DNA of 64,000 bases from Oleisolibacter albus (GTDB lineage Bacteria; Pseudomonadota; Alphaproteobacteria; Azospirillales; Azospirillaceae). The translations under genes were made by a program, and so were the position numbers. The DNA is taken from positions 62,001-126,000 of the forward strand of contig NZ_QGNJ01000012.1 in NCBI RefSeq assembly GCF_003336875.1, written 5' to 3'. Positions 28,456 to 37,500 of this stretch are shown piece after piece. The notes under the pieces are model-generated. The model searched no databases, was not told the DNA's origin, and saw only the letters and a list, made by a program, of their open reading frames with translations. How positions within the stretch are numbered: the stretch's first letter is position 1; each line of letters opens with the position of its first letter.

Positions 28456-28491
28456 GAACGGACCCTTCCCCTGCCGAGCGCTGCAAACACC

Positions 28492-29475
28492 ATGATTTTT
28501 CGCCCCCTGGTCCTTGCCTCCGTTCTCACCGCCCTGGCCGCCGCGCCGTCCGCGGCCCAATCGACGGGCACGCCGGCCGCCGCGCCCGCTGACGCCGCCA
28601 TGGCCATCCATCCCGCGGTGCTGGCGCCCCTGGCCGCCAAGTCGCTGCTGCTGGCGGCCGCCCGGGCCGGCGACCGGCTGGTGGCCGTGGGCGAGCGCGG
28701 GCACATCCTGCTGTCGGATGACAACGGCACGAGCTGGCGCCAGGTGCCGGTGCCGGTGGATTCCGCCCTGACGGGCGTGTCCTTCGTCGATGCCAGGACC
28801 GGCTGGGCCGTGGGGCATGACGCGGTGATCCTGCACACCACCGATGGGGGCGAGAGCTGGACGCTGCAGCATGCGGACGCGGCGCTGGAGCAGCCGCTGC
28901 TGGATGTGCTGTTCGCCGACGCCCAGCATGGCGCCGCGGTCGGCGCCTATGGCCTCTATCTCGAAACCGCCGACGGCGGACGCAGCTGGACCCCACGCAA
29001 GATCGGCGAGGAGGATTTCCACATCAACGCCATCATCGCACCGTCGCCGCAGACGCGGCTGGCCGTGGGCGAGTTCGGCAGCATTGCCTTCAGCCCCGAT
29101 GCCGGGGCCAGCTGGACAGCCCTGGCCTCCCCCTATGAGGGGTCTTTCTTCGATGCGCTGGCCCTGGGACCGGACACCTTCCTGGTGTTCGGCCTGCAGG
29201 GCCATGTCTTCCGCAGCGCGGATGCCGGCCAGAGCTGGACCGAGATCGCCACCGGCACCACCGCCGGCCTGATGGGCGGCACCCGGCTGGCCGATGGCCG
29301 CATCATCCTGGTCGGCGCCCAAGGCTTCCTGCTGACCAGCACCGACGACGGCCGCAGCTTCAAGACCGAGCGGCGGGCCGACCGCGTGGCCCTGGCCGAC
29401 CTTATCCAGGCGGCCGACGGCAGCGTTATCTTCCTGGGCGAGGCCGGCGCCATGACCGCCCAGCCCGGATCCTGA
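28492..29475 (+). CDS. YCF48/HCF136-like beta-propeller secreted protein
   Basis: Predicted periplasmic seven-bladed propeller of 327 residues. A signal peptide covers about the first 21 residues (ends PSAAQ). The chain repeats BNR/Asp-box-like units such as SDDNGTSWR, TTDGGESWT, ADGGRSWT, SPDAGASWT, SADAGQSWT and STDDGRSFK, spaced about 40-45 residues apart. The plant homologue HCF136 helps assemble photosystem II, but bacterial versions next to RND transporters are unrelated to photosynthesis and their role is unknown; a scaffold for the transporter is a reasonable inference. It is 5 bases from the RND gene, so the pair is translationally linked. It is also downstream of a terminator. Confidence 0.88.
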   Translation: MIFRPLVLASVLTALAAAPSAAQSTGTPAAAPADAAMAIHPAVLAPLAAKSLLLAAARAGDRLVAVGERGHILLSDDNGTSWRQVPVPVDSALTGVSFVDARTGWAVGHDAVILHTTDGGESWTLQHADAALEQPLLDVLFADAQHGAAVGAYGLYLETADGGRSWTPRKIGEEDFHINAIIAPSPQTRLAVGEFGSIAFSPDAGASWTALASPYEGSFFDALALGPDTFLVFGLQGHVFRSADAGQSWTEIATGTTAGLMGGTRLADGRIILVGAQGFLLTSTDDGRSFKTERRADRVALADLIQAADGSVIFLGEAGAMTAQPGS

Positions 29476-29480
29476 GCGAG

Positions 29481-31874
29481 ATGCACCAGATCATGCAGCA
29501 GAGCTTCCTTCAGACGCTGGAATCCTGGACGTTCCGGAACCGGGTCCTGATCCTTGTCGTCTTCTCCGCGCTGACCCTGTTCATGGGCTGGCAGGCCTCG
29601 AAGCTGCGCGTGGACGCCGGCTTCGAGAAGGGCCTGCCGCTGCAGCACGAATATATGCAGACCTTCACCCAGTACCGGGACGAGTTCAACGGCGCCAACC
29701 GCATCCTCATCGCGCTGTCCGTGGACAAGGGTGACATCTACACGCCCGAATTCATGACCCGGCTGAAGAAGGTGACCGACGCCGTCTTCTTCATCCCAGG
29801 TGTCGACCGGGCCAGCGTCACCAGCCTGTTCACGCCCAATGTCCGCTTCATTGAGATCGTCGAGGACGGCTTCGCCGGCGGCAACGTCATCCCGGCGGAG
29901 TTCCAGCCCAACGAGGAATGGCTGCCCATCGTCCGCGAGAATGTGCTGAAGTCCGGCCAGGTCGGCCGGCTGGTGGCGGAGGATTTCACCGCCGCCCTGG
30001 TCAGTGCCCAGCTGGTGGAGCGGGACCCCCGCACCGGCGACAAGCTGGACTATCTCGACGTGGCCAAGCGGCTGGAGGCCATCCGGGCCGAGTTCGAGGA
30101 TCACGAGCAGGCGGGCAACGCCCCCCATGTCCAGATCCACATCATCGGCTTCGCCAAGGCCATCGGTGATATCGCCGACGGGGCCAAGAGCGTGGTGCTG
30201 TTCTTCGGTGTCGCCCTGGTCATCACCGCCCTGCTGGTCTACGGCTATGGCAAGAGCTGGCTGATGACGCTGACCATGCTGGGCGTGTCGCTCTGCACCG
30301 TCATCTGGCAGTTCGGCCTGCTGGTGCTGCTGGGCTTCGGCATCGACCCGATGTCGATCCTGGTGCCCTTCCTGGTCTTCGCCATCGCCATCAGCCACGG
30401 CGTGCAGAATGTCGGCACCATCACCCAGGAGATGGGCAAGGGCGCCGATGCCTTCACCGCCGCCCGCATCAGCTTCGAACGCCTGCTGATCCCCGGCGCC
30501 TCGGCCCTGCTGACCGACGCGCTGGCCTTCGTCACCATCGCCATCATCCAGATCCAGATGATCCAGGAGCTGGCGGTGGCCGTGTCCATCGGCATGCTGA
30601 TCATCATCATCACCCATCTGTGGGTGCTGCCGGTGGTGCTGAGCTACCTGCCGCTGGGCGATGCCTACCGCAAGCGTGTGGCCGGCCAGGTGGACCGTTT
30701 CGACCGGCTGTGGGAGATGATGGCGGTGTTCGCCCGCCCGCGCGGCGCCATCGCCATGCTGGTGGCCGGCCTGCTGGTGCTGGGCTGGTCCTGGCAGACC
30801 CAGGAGCACATGATCGTCGGCGACACCGAGGCCGGCGTGCCGGAACTGTGGCCCGACAGCCGCTACAACCAGGACGCCCAGCTGATCTCCAGCCGCTTCG
30901 CCATCGGCGTGGACATCATCCAGGTCATCGCCGAGACACCGGCCAATGGCTGCATCCTGCATCCGGTGATCCAGGAGATCGACAATTTCACCTGGGCCAT
31001 GGCCAATGTGCCGGGGGTGCGCTCGACCATGTCCATGGGCACGGCCATGCGGCTGGTCAATGCCGGCTGGAACGAGGGCAACCTGAACTGGCGGGTGCTG
31101 CCGCGTGACAGCCAGGTGCTGGTGCAGGCCCAGAGCAAGATCGAGACCTCCACCGGCCTGCTCAATGCCGACTGCTCGGTCATGCCGATCATGATTTTCA
31201 CCGAGGACCACAAGGCCGAGACCATCCAGCGCGTCGTCAACGCGGTGAAGGCCTATCAGGTGCGCAATCCCGAGGTGAAGCTGCGTCTGGCCACCGGCAA
31301 TGTCGGCACCATGGCCGCCACCAACGAGGTGGTGACCAAGGCGGAAAAGCCCATGCTGCTGCTGGTCTATGCCGCGGTGATCTTCTTCTGCCTGCTGACC
31401 TTCCGCTCGGTGGTCGGCTCCATCGCCACGGTGCTGCCGCTGATCGTGGTGTCGATCCTGTGCAATGCGCTGATGACCGTGCTGGGCATCGGCCTGAAGA
31501 TCAGCACCCTGCCGGCGGCGGCCATCGGCGTCGGCATCGGCGTGGATTACGGCCTCTACATCTTCAACCGGCTGCAAAACTATCTGAAGCACGGGCTGAA
31601 CTTCGCGGATGCCTATTACCGCACGCTGCAGGAAACCGGCAGCTCGGTCATGCTGACCGGCCTGACCCTGGCCGTGGCCGTGGCCACCTGGATGTTCAGC
31701 GATCTGAAGTTCCAGGCCGACATGGGCAAGCTGCTGACCTTCATCTTCCTGGCCAACATGATCGGCGCCATCGTCATGCTGCCGGCCGTGGCGGCCCTGC
31801 TCTACAAGATCTTCCCCAAGCTGTTCGAGAACGAGGTCAAACGCGCCTCCCAGCGCACCTTCGCCGCGCACTGA
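29481..31874 (+). CDS. RND superfamily / MMPL-type membrane transporter
   Basis: Predicted inner-membrane exporter of 797 residues, of the hydrophobe/MMPL-like RND class and not the 1,000-residue tripartite multidrug pumps. There is a TM near residues 19-38 and a periplasmic loop. A first membrane block runs at about 228-395, with a polar intramembrane segment in FAIAISHGVQNVGT. A second periplasmic loop contains a CILHPV cysteine and later NADCSVMP, perhaps a disulfide pair. The final membrane block (about 620-790) has GVGIGVDYGLYIF. It begins five bases after the YCF48-like gene and ends before a terminator at 31899. The substrate is unknown. Confidence 0.9.
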   Translation: MHQIMQQSFLQTLESWTFRNRVLILVVFSALTLFMGWQASKLRVDAGFEKGLPLQHEYMQTFTQYRDEFNGANRILIALSVDKGDIYTPEFMTRLKKVTDAVFFIPGVDRASVTSLFTPNVRFIEIVEDGFAGGNVIPAEFQPNEEWLPIVRENVLKSGQVGRLVAEDFTAALVSAQLVERDPRTGDKLDYLDVAKRLEAIRAEFEDHEQAGNAPHVQIHIIGFAKAIGDIADGAKSVVLFFGVALVITALLVYGYGKSWLMTLTMLGVSLCTVIWQFGLLVLLGFGIDPMSILVPFLVFAIAISHGVQNVGTITQEMGKGADAFTAARISFERLLIPGASALLTDALAFVTIAIIQIQMIQELAVAVSIGMLIIIITHLWVLPVVLSYLPLGDAYRKRVAGQVDRFDRLWEMMAVFARPRGAIAMLVAGLLVLGWSWQTQEHMIVGDTEAGVPELWPDSRYNQDAQLISSRFAIGVDIIQVIAETPANGCILHPVIQEIDNFTWAMANVPGVRSTMSMGTAMRLVNAGWNEGNLNWRVLPRDSQVLVQAQSKIETSTGLLNADCSVMPIMIFTEDHKAETIQRVVNAVKAYQVRNPEVKLRLATGNVGTMAATNEVVTKAEKPMLLLVYAAVIFFCLLTFRSVVGSIATVLPLIVVSILCNALMTVLGIGLKISTLPAAAIGVGIGVDYGLYIFNRLQNYLKHGLNFADAYYRTLQETGSSVMLTGLTLAVAVATWMFSDLKFQADMGKLLTFIFLANMIGAIVMLPAVAALLYKIFPKLFENEVKRASQRTFAAH

Positions 31875-31898
31875 CCCGGGCGCGGCTGGCCAAAGGAC

Positions 31899-31928
31899 GG
31901 GCCGCAGGGGCAACCCTGCGGCCCTTTT
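31899..31928 (+). terminator. Intrinsic terminator of the RND transporter gene
   Basis: GGGCCGCAGGG / CCCTGCGGCCC stem with a four-base loop, then TTTT, about 25 bases after the stop at 31874. Confidence 0.85.
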
Positions 31929-31961
31929 GCTTGTGGCGGTCCCACACAGCCGGCGGACAGC

Positions 31962-31991
31962 AAAAGGGCCGCGGGAACGATCCCGCGGCCC
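31962..31991 (-). terminator. Intrinsic terminator of the autotransporter gene
   Basis: Minus-strand stem GGGCCGCGGGA / TCCCGCGGCCC with a four-base loop followed by TTTT (AAAA at 31962-31965 on the plus strand). It lies about 24 bases past the autotransporter stop. Confidence 0.85.
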
Positions 31992-32014
31992 TGTCTGGCC
32001 CGAAGCCGGGCAGA

Positions 32015-33901
32015 TCAGAACTGGAGTTTGACCCGGCCGACAAAGGCGTTGTCGTCGCGGTCGCCGGTGAACTGGCCTTCCCAGCCCAGGGTGGCGGCGA
32101 TGCTGCCGGACTCGAGGGTCAGGCCCAGACCGCCGACCAGCCTTCCCTCGTCACCGGAGCCGGATTCCATCATGTTGCGGCCGCTGCCCGGCAGGTTCGA
32201 GAAGATGCGGCGGTTATCGTTCAGGAACTCGTACTCATAGGCGATCTTGATGGTCGGCAGGATGGCCATGCCGGCATCGCCGAAGCGGCCCGCCGCCGAG
32301 ACGCCCAGCGAGCCGACCAGGGATTCGGCATCGAACTTCTTGACCTGCAGGTTGAGGAAATTCGCCCCGTCCTCGGTATAGCCGTCGACGGTGATATTGG
32401 CATAGCGCAGCCCGGCCACCGGGCCGATCGACAGAGTCCCCACGCTGGGGGTCCAGCCCACGGTGGCGCCGGCACCATAGGTGTTGGCGAAGGTCGATCC
32501 TTCCGCCTCGGCATAATAGGGGAAGCGGGTGGCACGGCCGATATCGTAGCTGCCATAGCTGTAGCCCAGCCAGCCGTCGAACCAGAGCGCATCCACCGCT
32601 GCCGTACCATAGGCCAGGATGCCATAGCTGTCGGCATCGACCTTGCCGTAATGCGCATCGGTCTTCAGGTCGGCATTGGCGTAGCTGAAGGCCAGGCCGA
32701 CCAGCAGATGCTGGTCCACCTGATAATCCACGCCGGCCCCCAGGCTGTAGCCGTCATAGTCGAAGCCGAACTGGCCCTCGATCTCGTCCTGGTCGCCATC
32801 CACATAGGAGCCGAAGGTGAACAGACCGTAGCGCCCGTCGCGGCCGGCCTGGGCGCTGGGCTGCATCGCGGTGACGCTGCCGCCGCCGAGGCGGGCCGCC
32901 GCCATGCGGCCGGCCACGGCCTGGCTGCCCAGGTCGAACAGGCGCAGTCCCAGCTGGGTGGCCGTGGTGATGGCCGCCGGCGCCTCATAGGTGGCCGACA
33001 GCGAGGCATCGGCCAGTTGGGCGATGATCTGATGCGCCGCCGTGGTGGGATGCACCGGGTCGTTGAACACGGTGGTGGCCGCCCCGGCCGCCGTGGCGCA
33101 GGCGCCCGTCGGCACATAGGTCCCGCCGGCTCCCGCTGGCACCGTGCAGGGGACGGTGGTGTTGGTCAGGCCGTAAAGGCTGGTATTGGCAGCCATGTCG
33201 CGGAACAGGCGGTTGACATCGACCACGGTGACGGTCGCCCCTTGTCCGCGCAGCCCCTGGGCCACGTCCTGGACGGCCTGGGCGTGCAGGTCGGACAGCT
33301 GGTCGGCACTGGCCTTGGTCGCCTCCGTCTGCGCACTGGTGGCTGGAATGCGCCCCAGCGGCGGCAGGTTGACCAGAAGAAAATCGCGGGCCCCGGCCGT
33401 ATAGAGCCGGCCGGCCTGGGTGCGGACGGTGGTCGCCACGGCGCCGATGGTGGTCTGCACCTGGGTGGTGCTGGGGGCCGTCGCCCCGCCGAGCAGGGCC
33501 AGATAGTCGTTCCCGCCGATCCACAGCCCCACCAGCCGGTTCGAGGGCAGGGTCGGGTTGGCGGCCAGATAGCGGTCCACCTGCGGCGTCAGATCGGTCA
33601 GCGCCCCGACCGGCGTCGCACGGGTGACGGCGGTGGCGCCGCCGAAGGCCTGGCTGTCCACGGAGATGCCGCGCAGGCTGGCCAGATACTCCGCCCAGAC
33701 CTGACCGTTGCTGAAGCGGCCGTTGGTGACGTTGGCCCCGGTGGGAGCGGGCTGGCCCAGGATACGGGCGAAATTGTTGGTGTCGCTGAGACTGTCGCCG
33801 AAGATCACGGCGGAGGAGAAGTCGAACGGCTCGGCGGCCGCGCCACCCGCCAGAGTCAGAATCGTGGCGGCTGCCGTGGTGGCAAGGAGATGACGAATCA
33901 T
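32015..33901 (-). CDS. GDSL-type esterase/lipase autotransporter (type Va)
   Basis: Surface esterase related to EstA of Pseudomonas: the passenger hydrolyses esters and the C-terminal barrel anchors it. ATG 33901 has GGGAGGAAG upstream, giving 628 residues. The signal peptide ends around residue 23 (GGAAAE). Block I is FGDSLSD (catalytic serine near residue 35), with the block III-type GGNDY (near residue 140) and a C-terminal D-P-V-H-P-T-T catalytic pair at about 300. The autotransporter barrel covers about residues 370-628 and ends VGRVKLQF with terminal phenylalanine. It may take part in lipid use or rhamnolipid-like secretion. Confidence 0.92.
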   Translation of the reverse strand: MIRHLLATTAAATILTLAGGAAAEPFDFSSAVIFGDSLSDTNNFARILGQPAPTGANVTNGRFSNGQVWAEYLASLRGISVDSQAFGGATAVTRATPVGALTDLTPQVDRYLAANPTLPSNRLVGLWIGGNDYLALLGGATAPSTTQVQTTIGAVATTVRTQAGRLYTAGARDFLLVNLPPLGRIPATSAQTEATKASADQLSDLHAQAVQDVAQGLRGQGATVTVVDVNRLFRDMAANTSLYGLTNTTVPCTVPAGAGGTYVPTGACATAAGAATTVFNDPVHPTTAAHQIIAQLADASLSATYEAPAAITTATQLGLRLFDLGSQAVAGRMAAARLGGGSVTAMQPSAQAGRDGRYGLFTFGSYVDGDQDEIEGQFGFDYDGYSLGAGVDYQVDQHLLVGLAFSYANADLKTDAHYGKVDADSYGILAYGTAAVDALWFDGWLGYSYGSYDIGRATRFPYYAEAEGSTFANTYGAGATVGWTPSVGTLSIGPVAGLRYANITVDGYTEDGANFLNLQVKKFDAESLVGSLGVSAAGRFGDAGMAILPTIKIAYEYEFLNDNRRIFSNLPGSGRNMMESGSGDEGRLVGGLGLTLESGSIAATLGWEGQFTGDRDDNAFVGRVKLQF

Positions 33902-34209
33902 GGGTGCTGCTTCCTCCCAAGGGCCGGGCATCTGATGCGCCCGTGCTGTGACACCCAACCGTAGCCAAACCGTCACGATGGGGAAAGAGAATGCGTGCAG
34001 GGGTGCCGGAAACTGCCGGTTAACCGTGGCAGAGCGGCAACCGTTCGCCCGCCATCGTGTTGGCATGCCGCCGTCCCGCCGGACGGGAGACCCCGGCCGA
34101 CCGGCCCATCGGCAAGGAAAAGGGCGGCCGGTGACCGGCCGCCCTTCAATATTCATCGCGTGCATCACAGGTCCCGGTGGACCGGCAGGCCTACCCGCCT
34201 GCCCGGGTC
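33902..34209. other. Intergenic region between autotransporter and cytochrome c genes
   Basis: About 310 bases. It carries the cytochrome c terminator (34118-34146) and a perfect CGGTTAACCG palindrome at 34017-34026. The promoter of the autotransporter must lie in the left part, but no clear -35/-10 pair was found. Confidence 0.5.
34118..34146 (-). terminator. Intrinsic terminator of the cytochrome c gene
   Basis: Minus-strand GGGCGGCCGGT / ACCGGCCGCCC stem followed by TTTT (AAAA at 34118-34121). It is about 65 bases past the cytochrome c stop. Confidence 0.8.
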
Positions 34210-34590
34210 TCAGCCCTCGGAGGCCTTGTGCAGATAGGCGATGAGGTCGGCGCGGTCCTGGGCGTTGGGCACGCCGGGGAAGGCCATCTTGTTGCCGGGC
34301 AGGAAGGCCTGCGGCTTGGTCAGCCACTGGTCCAGCTTGTCCGGCGTCCACTCGAAGTTCGCCCCCTTCAGCGCGTCGGAGTACTTGAAGCCCTCCACCG
34401 CCGCGGTGTGACGGCCGAACAGGCCGTGCAGGTTCGGGCCGACCTTGTTCGGGCCGCCCTTCTCGATGGTGTGGCAGGCCTTGCAGCGGGCGAACACCTT
34501 CTCGCCCTTGGCGGCATCGCCGTCCTCGGCGACGGCGGCGGTGGCGACCAGCGCGAGCGCCAGACCGGCAGCGGCAGCAAACAGACGCAT
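34210..34590 (-). CDS. Class I cytochrome c, periplasmic
   Basis: Small electron-transfer protein of 126 residues with a Sec signal peptide (about 1-21, ending AVAE). The haem-attachment motif CKACH is at about residues 36-40 and the distal methionine is in KMAFPG near residue 102. The sequence around [21 protein letters not shown] matches mitochondrial-type or bacterial cytochrome c2/c550, which links the bc1 complex to cytochrome oxidase. It has its own terminator at 34118 and no neighbouring partner gene. Confidence 0.92.
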   Translation of the reverse strand: MRLFAAAAGLALALVATAAVAEDGDAAKGEKVFARCKACHTIEKGGPNKVGPNLHGLFGRHTAAVEGFKYSDALKGANFEWTPDKLDQWLTKPQAFLPGNKMAFPGVPNAQDRADLIAYLHKASEG

Positions 34591-34726
34591 AATGGGAGCA
34601 CCCTCAACTTGGTGTGGCAGAGTTGAACCCGCAGGCTATGCCTGCCCCCGACGGGGGTCAACGCGCCTGCGGCGTGCGGTCGCGGGGCATTTGGTCAGGG
34701 TGGCGGGGCCTCGGACGCGGCGGCAC

Positions 34727-35074
34727 TCAGCGGCAGCGCAGCCGGGCTGCGGCCCGTGCCACCAGCATGCCGAGCGCGGCACCGGCCGCCGCCGGCAGCG
34801 CGGCCACGGCGGCGGAGATCAGTCCGCGGTCCAGGCCCGTCATCTGACTGCCCGGCAGATCGGGACCCAGCAGATTGGCGGCCAGCACGCCGATGGCCAG
34901 CCCCAGCACCGCCGATAGCGCCCAGCGCGGAGCCGCCGCCGTCAGGATGAAGCCGGAGACGGCCAGCATCAGCAACGTCCCCTCCAGCTCGGCGGCCGTG
35001 AGATCCCACAGGCCGGCGCAGGCGCCGGACAGCAGGGACAGGACGGTCAGCAGCAGAGATTTGGCGGTCAGCAT
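34727..35074 (-). CDS. Small membrane protein of unknown function
   Basis: Predicted polytopic inner-membrane protein of 115 residues. Three to four hydrophobic segments are visible: about 4-26, 32-48, 52-68 and 84-105 (LISAAVAALPAAAGAALGML). The chain is Ala/Leu-rich with only a few charges, mainly near the C-terminus (ARAAARLRCR). No motif names a family. It is followed by the cytochrome c gene on the same strand with about 135 bases between. Coding is supported by length and codon-position bias but not by homology. Confidence 0.5.
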   Translation of the reverse strand: MLTAKSLLLTVLSLLSGACAGLWDLTAAELEGTLLMLAVSGFILTAAAPRWALSAVLGLAIGVLAANLLGPDLPGSQMTGLDRGLISAAVAALPAAAGAALGMLVARAAARLRCR

Positions 35075-35209
35075 GGCGATTGGCCGGAAACAGGGGGCGG
35101 GATCATCCGACCCTTAATAAGGGGGGCGATTGCGGCGGAAGCCTGTCATCCCCCCGGCCAAGGCTTGGCTTTTCGTCCCCCTGGGCGTTTGCGGTCCCGT
35201 CAAAGGCCC

Positions 35210-35749
35210 CTAGAGGCTGTCGCCGGTCCCCTGCAGCGGCTCCGGCGTGCCGACCACGTAGCCCCGATCGGCGGGAAAGCGGGCCGATGTCTTGGCCTCT
35301 GCCAGTTTGGCTGCCGCCGCCCAGACCACATAGCGGCGCCCCTGGCGCCAGGACTCGGCCAGGTCGGCCGGCGCGTTGCGGGACAGGCTGCCGAAATGGG
35401 GATGCCGCACCGTGAGCACGAAACAGCTGTCTCCCTCCTGACGGCGCTCATCCACCACATAGAGCTGGGATTCCGAGCCGGCGCGGGCCCGTTCCACCGA
35501 TGCCTCGCCCTGGTCGATGCCACCGGTCAGCCGGGCCAGTTCCCGTTCCATGCCCCGCACTTCCCGCCGCAGATCCAGGCTGCCCTTGGCCTTCTCCCGC
35601 ATCTGGGCCACGGCCTGCTGCAGCTTGCGCCGCCGCACCAGATGCAGGTGCCGGACGCGGCGGATGCGCTGGGACACCGATGCCGCCACCTGCGCCGCCG
35701 TGACCAGACCGCCCAGCAGACCGAACCACAGGCCGAGATGCTCCATCAT
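35210..35749 (-). CDS. Membrane-anchored coiled-coil protein, second gene of a pair
   Basis: Unknown protein of 179 residues. An N-terminal hydrophobic segment (about 5-22, LGLWFGLLGGLVTAAQVAAS) anchors it. A basic and helical stretch follows (about 27-75, rich in R, K, Q and E), likely coiled coil, and then a soluble C-terminal part with strands (ESQLYVVDERRQEGDSCFVLTV). No family was recognised. Its ATG overlaps the stop of the upstream gene in an ATGA junction, so the two proteins are probably made together and may interact. The first two codons are both ATG, and the real start is the first because of the overlap. Confidence 0.7.
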   Translation of the reverse strand: MMEHLGLWFGLLGGLVTAAQVAASVSQRIRRVRHLHLVRRRKLQQAVAQMREKAKGSLDLRREVRGMERELARLTGGIDQGEASVERARAGSESQLYVVDERRQEGDSCFVLTVRHPHFGSLSRNAPADLAESWRQGRRYVVWAAAAKLAEAKTSARFPADRGYVVGTPEPLQGTGDSL

Positions 35750-36357
35750 GACAGACCATCCGACCGGGCTGCCGTCGCAGGTGCAGAGACCGCCCCGTCC
35801 GCATCGCCGGACTCGGAGATCTCGATGATGAAAAAGCCCATGGCCGGCGGGAAAGCGCGTTCGATCATCACCTTGGCTTCAGCGATGCTGTAGGTCCAGA
35901 CCAGCACCTGCTGCGACCGCGCCCAGGATGGCGACAGGGTCGGGTGCTCCTTGCGCTCCGACTGGGCACGCTGGACGTGACGGTTCACCACCTGGGCCAG
36001 GAAGCGGCGGGCCGGGCGTTCCGGCCGCTGGAAGGCATCCTCCTCCCCCAGCACCCGCATCAGCTTGGAGCGGCTGACCTGCATATCGGCCACACGGCGC
36101 GTGACCATGTAGTGGCGGCGCCGGGCCGATTTCAGCTGGGCATCCAGCTGGGCCAGCCGGGGCAGCAGGGCGGCCCGCCGCTGCTCGAACCGGTGGGACA
36201 GACCGGCCACCTTGCGCAGCCGGTCATCCAGACCGTCCACCCCCAGGCTGCGGGCGGCGGCCTGCTCCAGCAGATGTGCGACGGCCAGCCCGGTCAGATA
36301 GGCGATGCCCGCGACCGCCAGGAAGACGACCCCGGCCTCGACCAGATTCTGCAGCAT
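35746..36357 (-). CDS. Membrane-anchored coiled-coil protein, first gene of a pair
   Basis: Unknown protein of 203 residues with the same plan as its partner. It has an N-terminal TM (about 8-28, GVVFLAVAGIAYLTGLAVAH), a long helical coiled-coil-like region (about 45-95), a basic segment with QRAQSERKEHP, and a C-terminal domain ending near FFIIEISES. The similarity of layout suggests the two may have arisen by duplication or act as a heteromeric membrane complex. This is read from sequence and not from a known family. It precedes the second gene with a four-base overlap. Confidence 0.7.
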   Translation of the reverse strand: MLQNLVEAGVVFLAVAGIAYLTGLAVAHLLEQAAARSLGVDGLDDRLRKVAGLSHRFEQRRAALLPRLAQLDAQLKSARRRHYMVTRRVADMQVSRSKLMRVLGEEDAFQRPERPARRFLAQVVNRHVQRAQSERKEHPTLSPSWARSQQVLVWTYSIAEAKVMIERAFPPAMGFFIIEISESGDADGAVSAPATAARSDGLS

Positions 36358-36468
36358 GCTCCGCCATCCGATAAACCCGCGCGCAGTATAGGCCGGACAG
36401 GACGGCGGACGGAAGCGGAGGCAGGCCGGCCATGCAGCCGCCGGCCCGCCCCGACCAATGCCGTGGGA

Positions 36469-37500
36469 TCAGCCCCGCGCCGGCTCCTCCGACACCTGGA
36501 GCGCCAGCTTGCCGGTATTGCCGCCGGTGAACAGCTTCTTGAAGCTGGTGATGGTGTTCTCCAGCCCCTGGTCCAGATCCACCTTCCACTTGATGCGGCC
36601 CTCGGCGATCCAGGGACCCATCTCGGCATACAGCTCGCCCAGGCGCGGGGCGTAATCCAGCACCAGGAATCCCTCCATGCGGGCGCGGCGCGACACCAGG
36701 ATCGACAGGTTGCGCGGGCCGGGCTGGGGCTCGGTGGCGTTGTACTGGCTGATGGCGCCGCAGAAGGCGATGCGGGCCTTGATGTTGAGCAGATCCAGCA
36801 CCGCCTCGCCGATCTCGCCGCCCACATTCTCGAAATAGACGTCCACACCGGCGGGGCAGGCGGCGCGCAGTTCCTTGCGCCAGCCCTGCGCCTTGTAGTC
36901 CACGGCGGCGTCGAAGCCCAGCTCCTCCACCAGCCAGCGGCCCTTCTCCGGCCCGCCGGCGATGCCGACCACGCGGCAGCCCTTCAGCTTGGCGATCTGG
37001 CCGACCATGGAGCCGACGGCCCCGGCCGCGGCGGAGACCACCACCGTCTCTCCCTCCTTTGGCTTGCCGATGTCCAGCAGGCCGAAATAGGCGGTGGCGC
37101 CGGTCATGCCCAGCGGCCCCATATAGGCCAGCAGCGGCAGGCCGGGAATGTTCGGCACCTTGCTGAAGGATTTGCCGTCGGTGACCACATAGTCGGCCCA
37201 GCCGCCCATGCCGCTGACCAGATCGCCGACCTTCACCTTGTCGTGGTTGGAGGCGTCCACCACCCCCAGCACCAGCCCGCGCATGGTGCTGCCCAGCGGC
37301 ACCGCCGGCAGGTAGCTGTCATACTGCATCCACACGGCGTTGGTGGGGTCCAGCGACAGATAGATGGTGCGGACGCGGTACTGGCCGGGACCGGGCTGCG
37401 GCGCCGGCTCCTCGCGCAGGCTCAGCACCTGCTCGAAATTCCCCCCCTTGGGACGCTCGGTCAGCACCCAGTGCCGGTTCACGGCGGCATTGCTCGACAT
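36469..37500 (-). CDS. curA: NADPH-dependent medium-chain oxidoreductase (CurA-like)
   Basis: MDR-superfamily reductase of 343 residues, of the group that reduces alpha,beta-unsaturated ketones and aldehydes such as 2-alkenals, curcumin or leukotriene-type substrates. ATG 37500 has AGGAGG four bases upstream; the longer open frame to 37548 is not favoured. The nucleotide-binding motif AAAGAVGSMVGQIAKLKG lies at about 153-170, and FENVGGEI and PRNLSILVSRRARMEGF match CurA proteins. There are no zinc-site cysteines, as expected. Upstream lies an intergenic region shared with the TonB receptor. Confidence 0.9.
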   Translation of the reverse strand: MSSNAAVNRHWVLTERPKGGNFEQVLSLREEPAPQPGPGQYRVRTIYLSLDPTNAVWMQYDSYLPAVPLGSTMRGLVLGVVDASNHDKVKVGDLVSGMGGWADYVVTDGKSFSKVPNIPGLPLLAYMGPLGMTGATAYFGLLDIGKPKEGETVVVSAAAGAVGSMVGQIAKLKGCRVVGIAGGPEKGRWLVEELGFDAAVDYKAQGWRKELRAACPAGVDVYFENVGGEIGEAVLDLLNIKARIAFCGAISQYNATEPQPGPRNLSILVSRRARMEGFLVLDYAPRLGELYAEMGPWIAEGRIKWKVDLDQGLENTITSFKKLFTGGNTGKLALQVSEEPARG

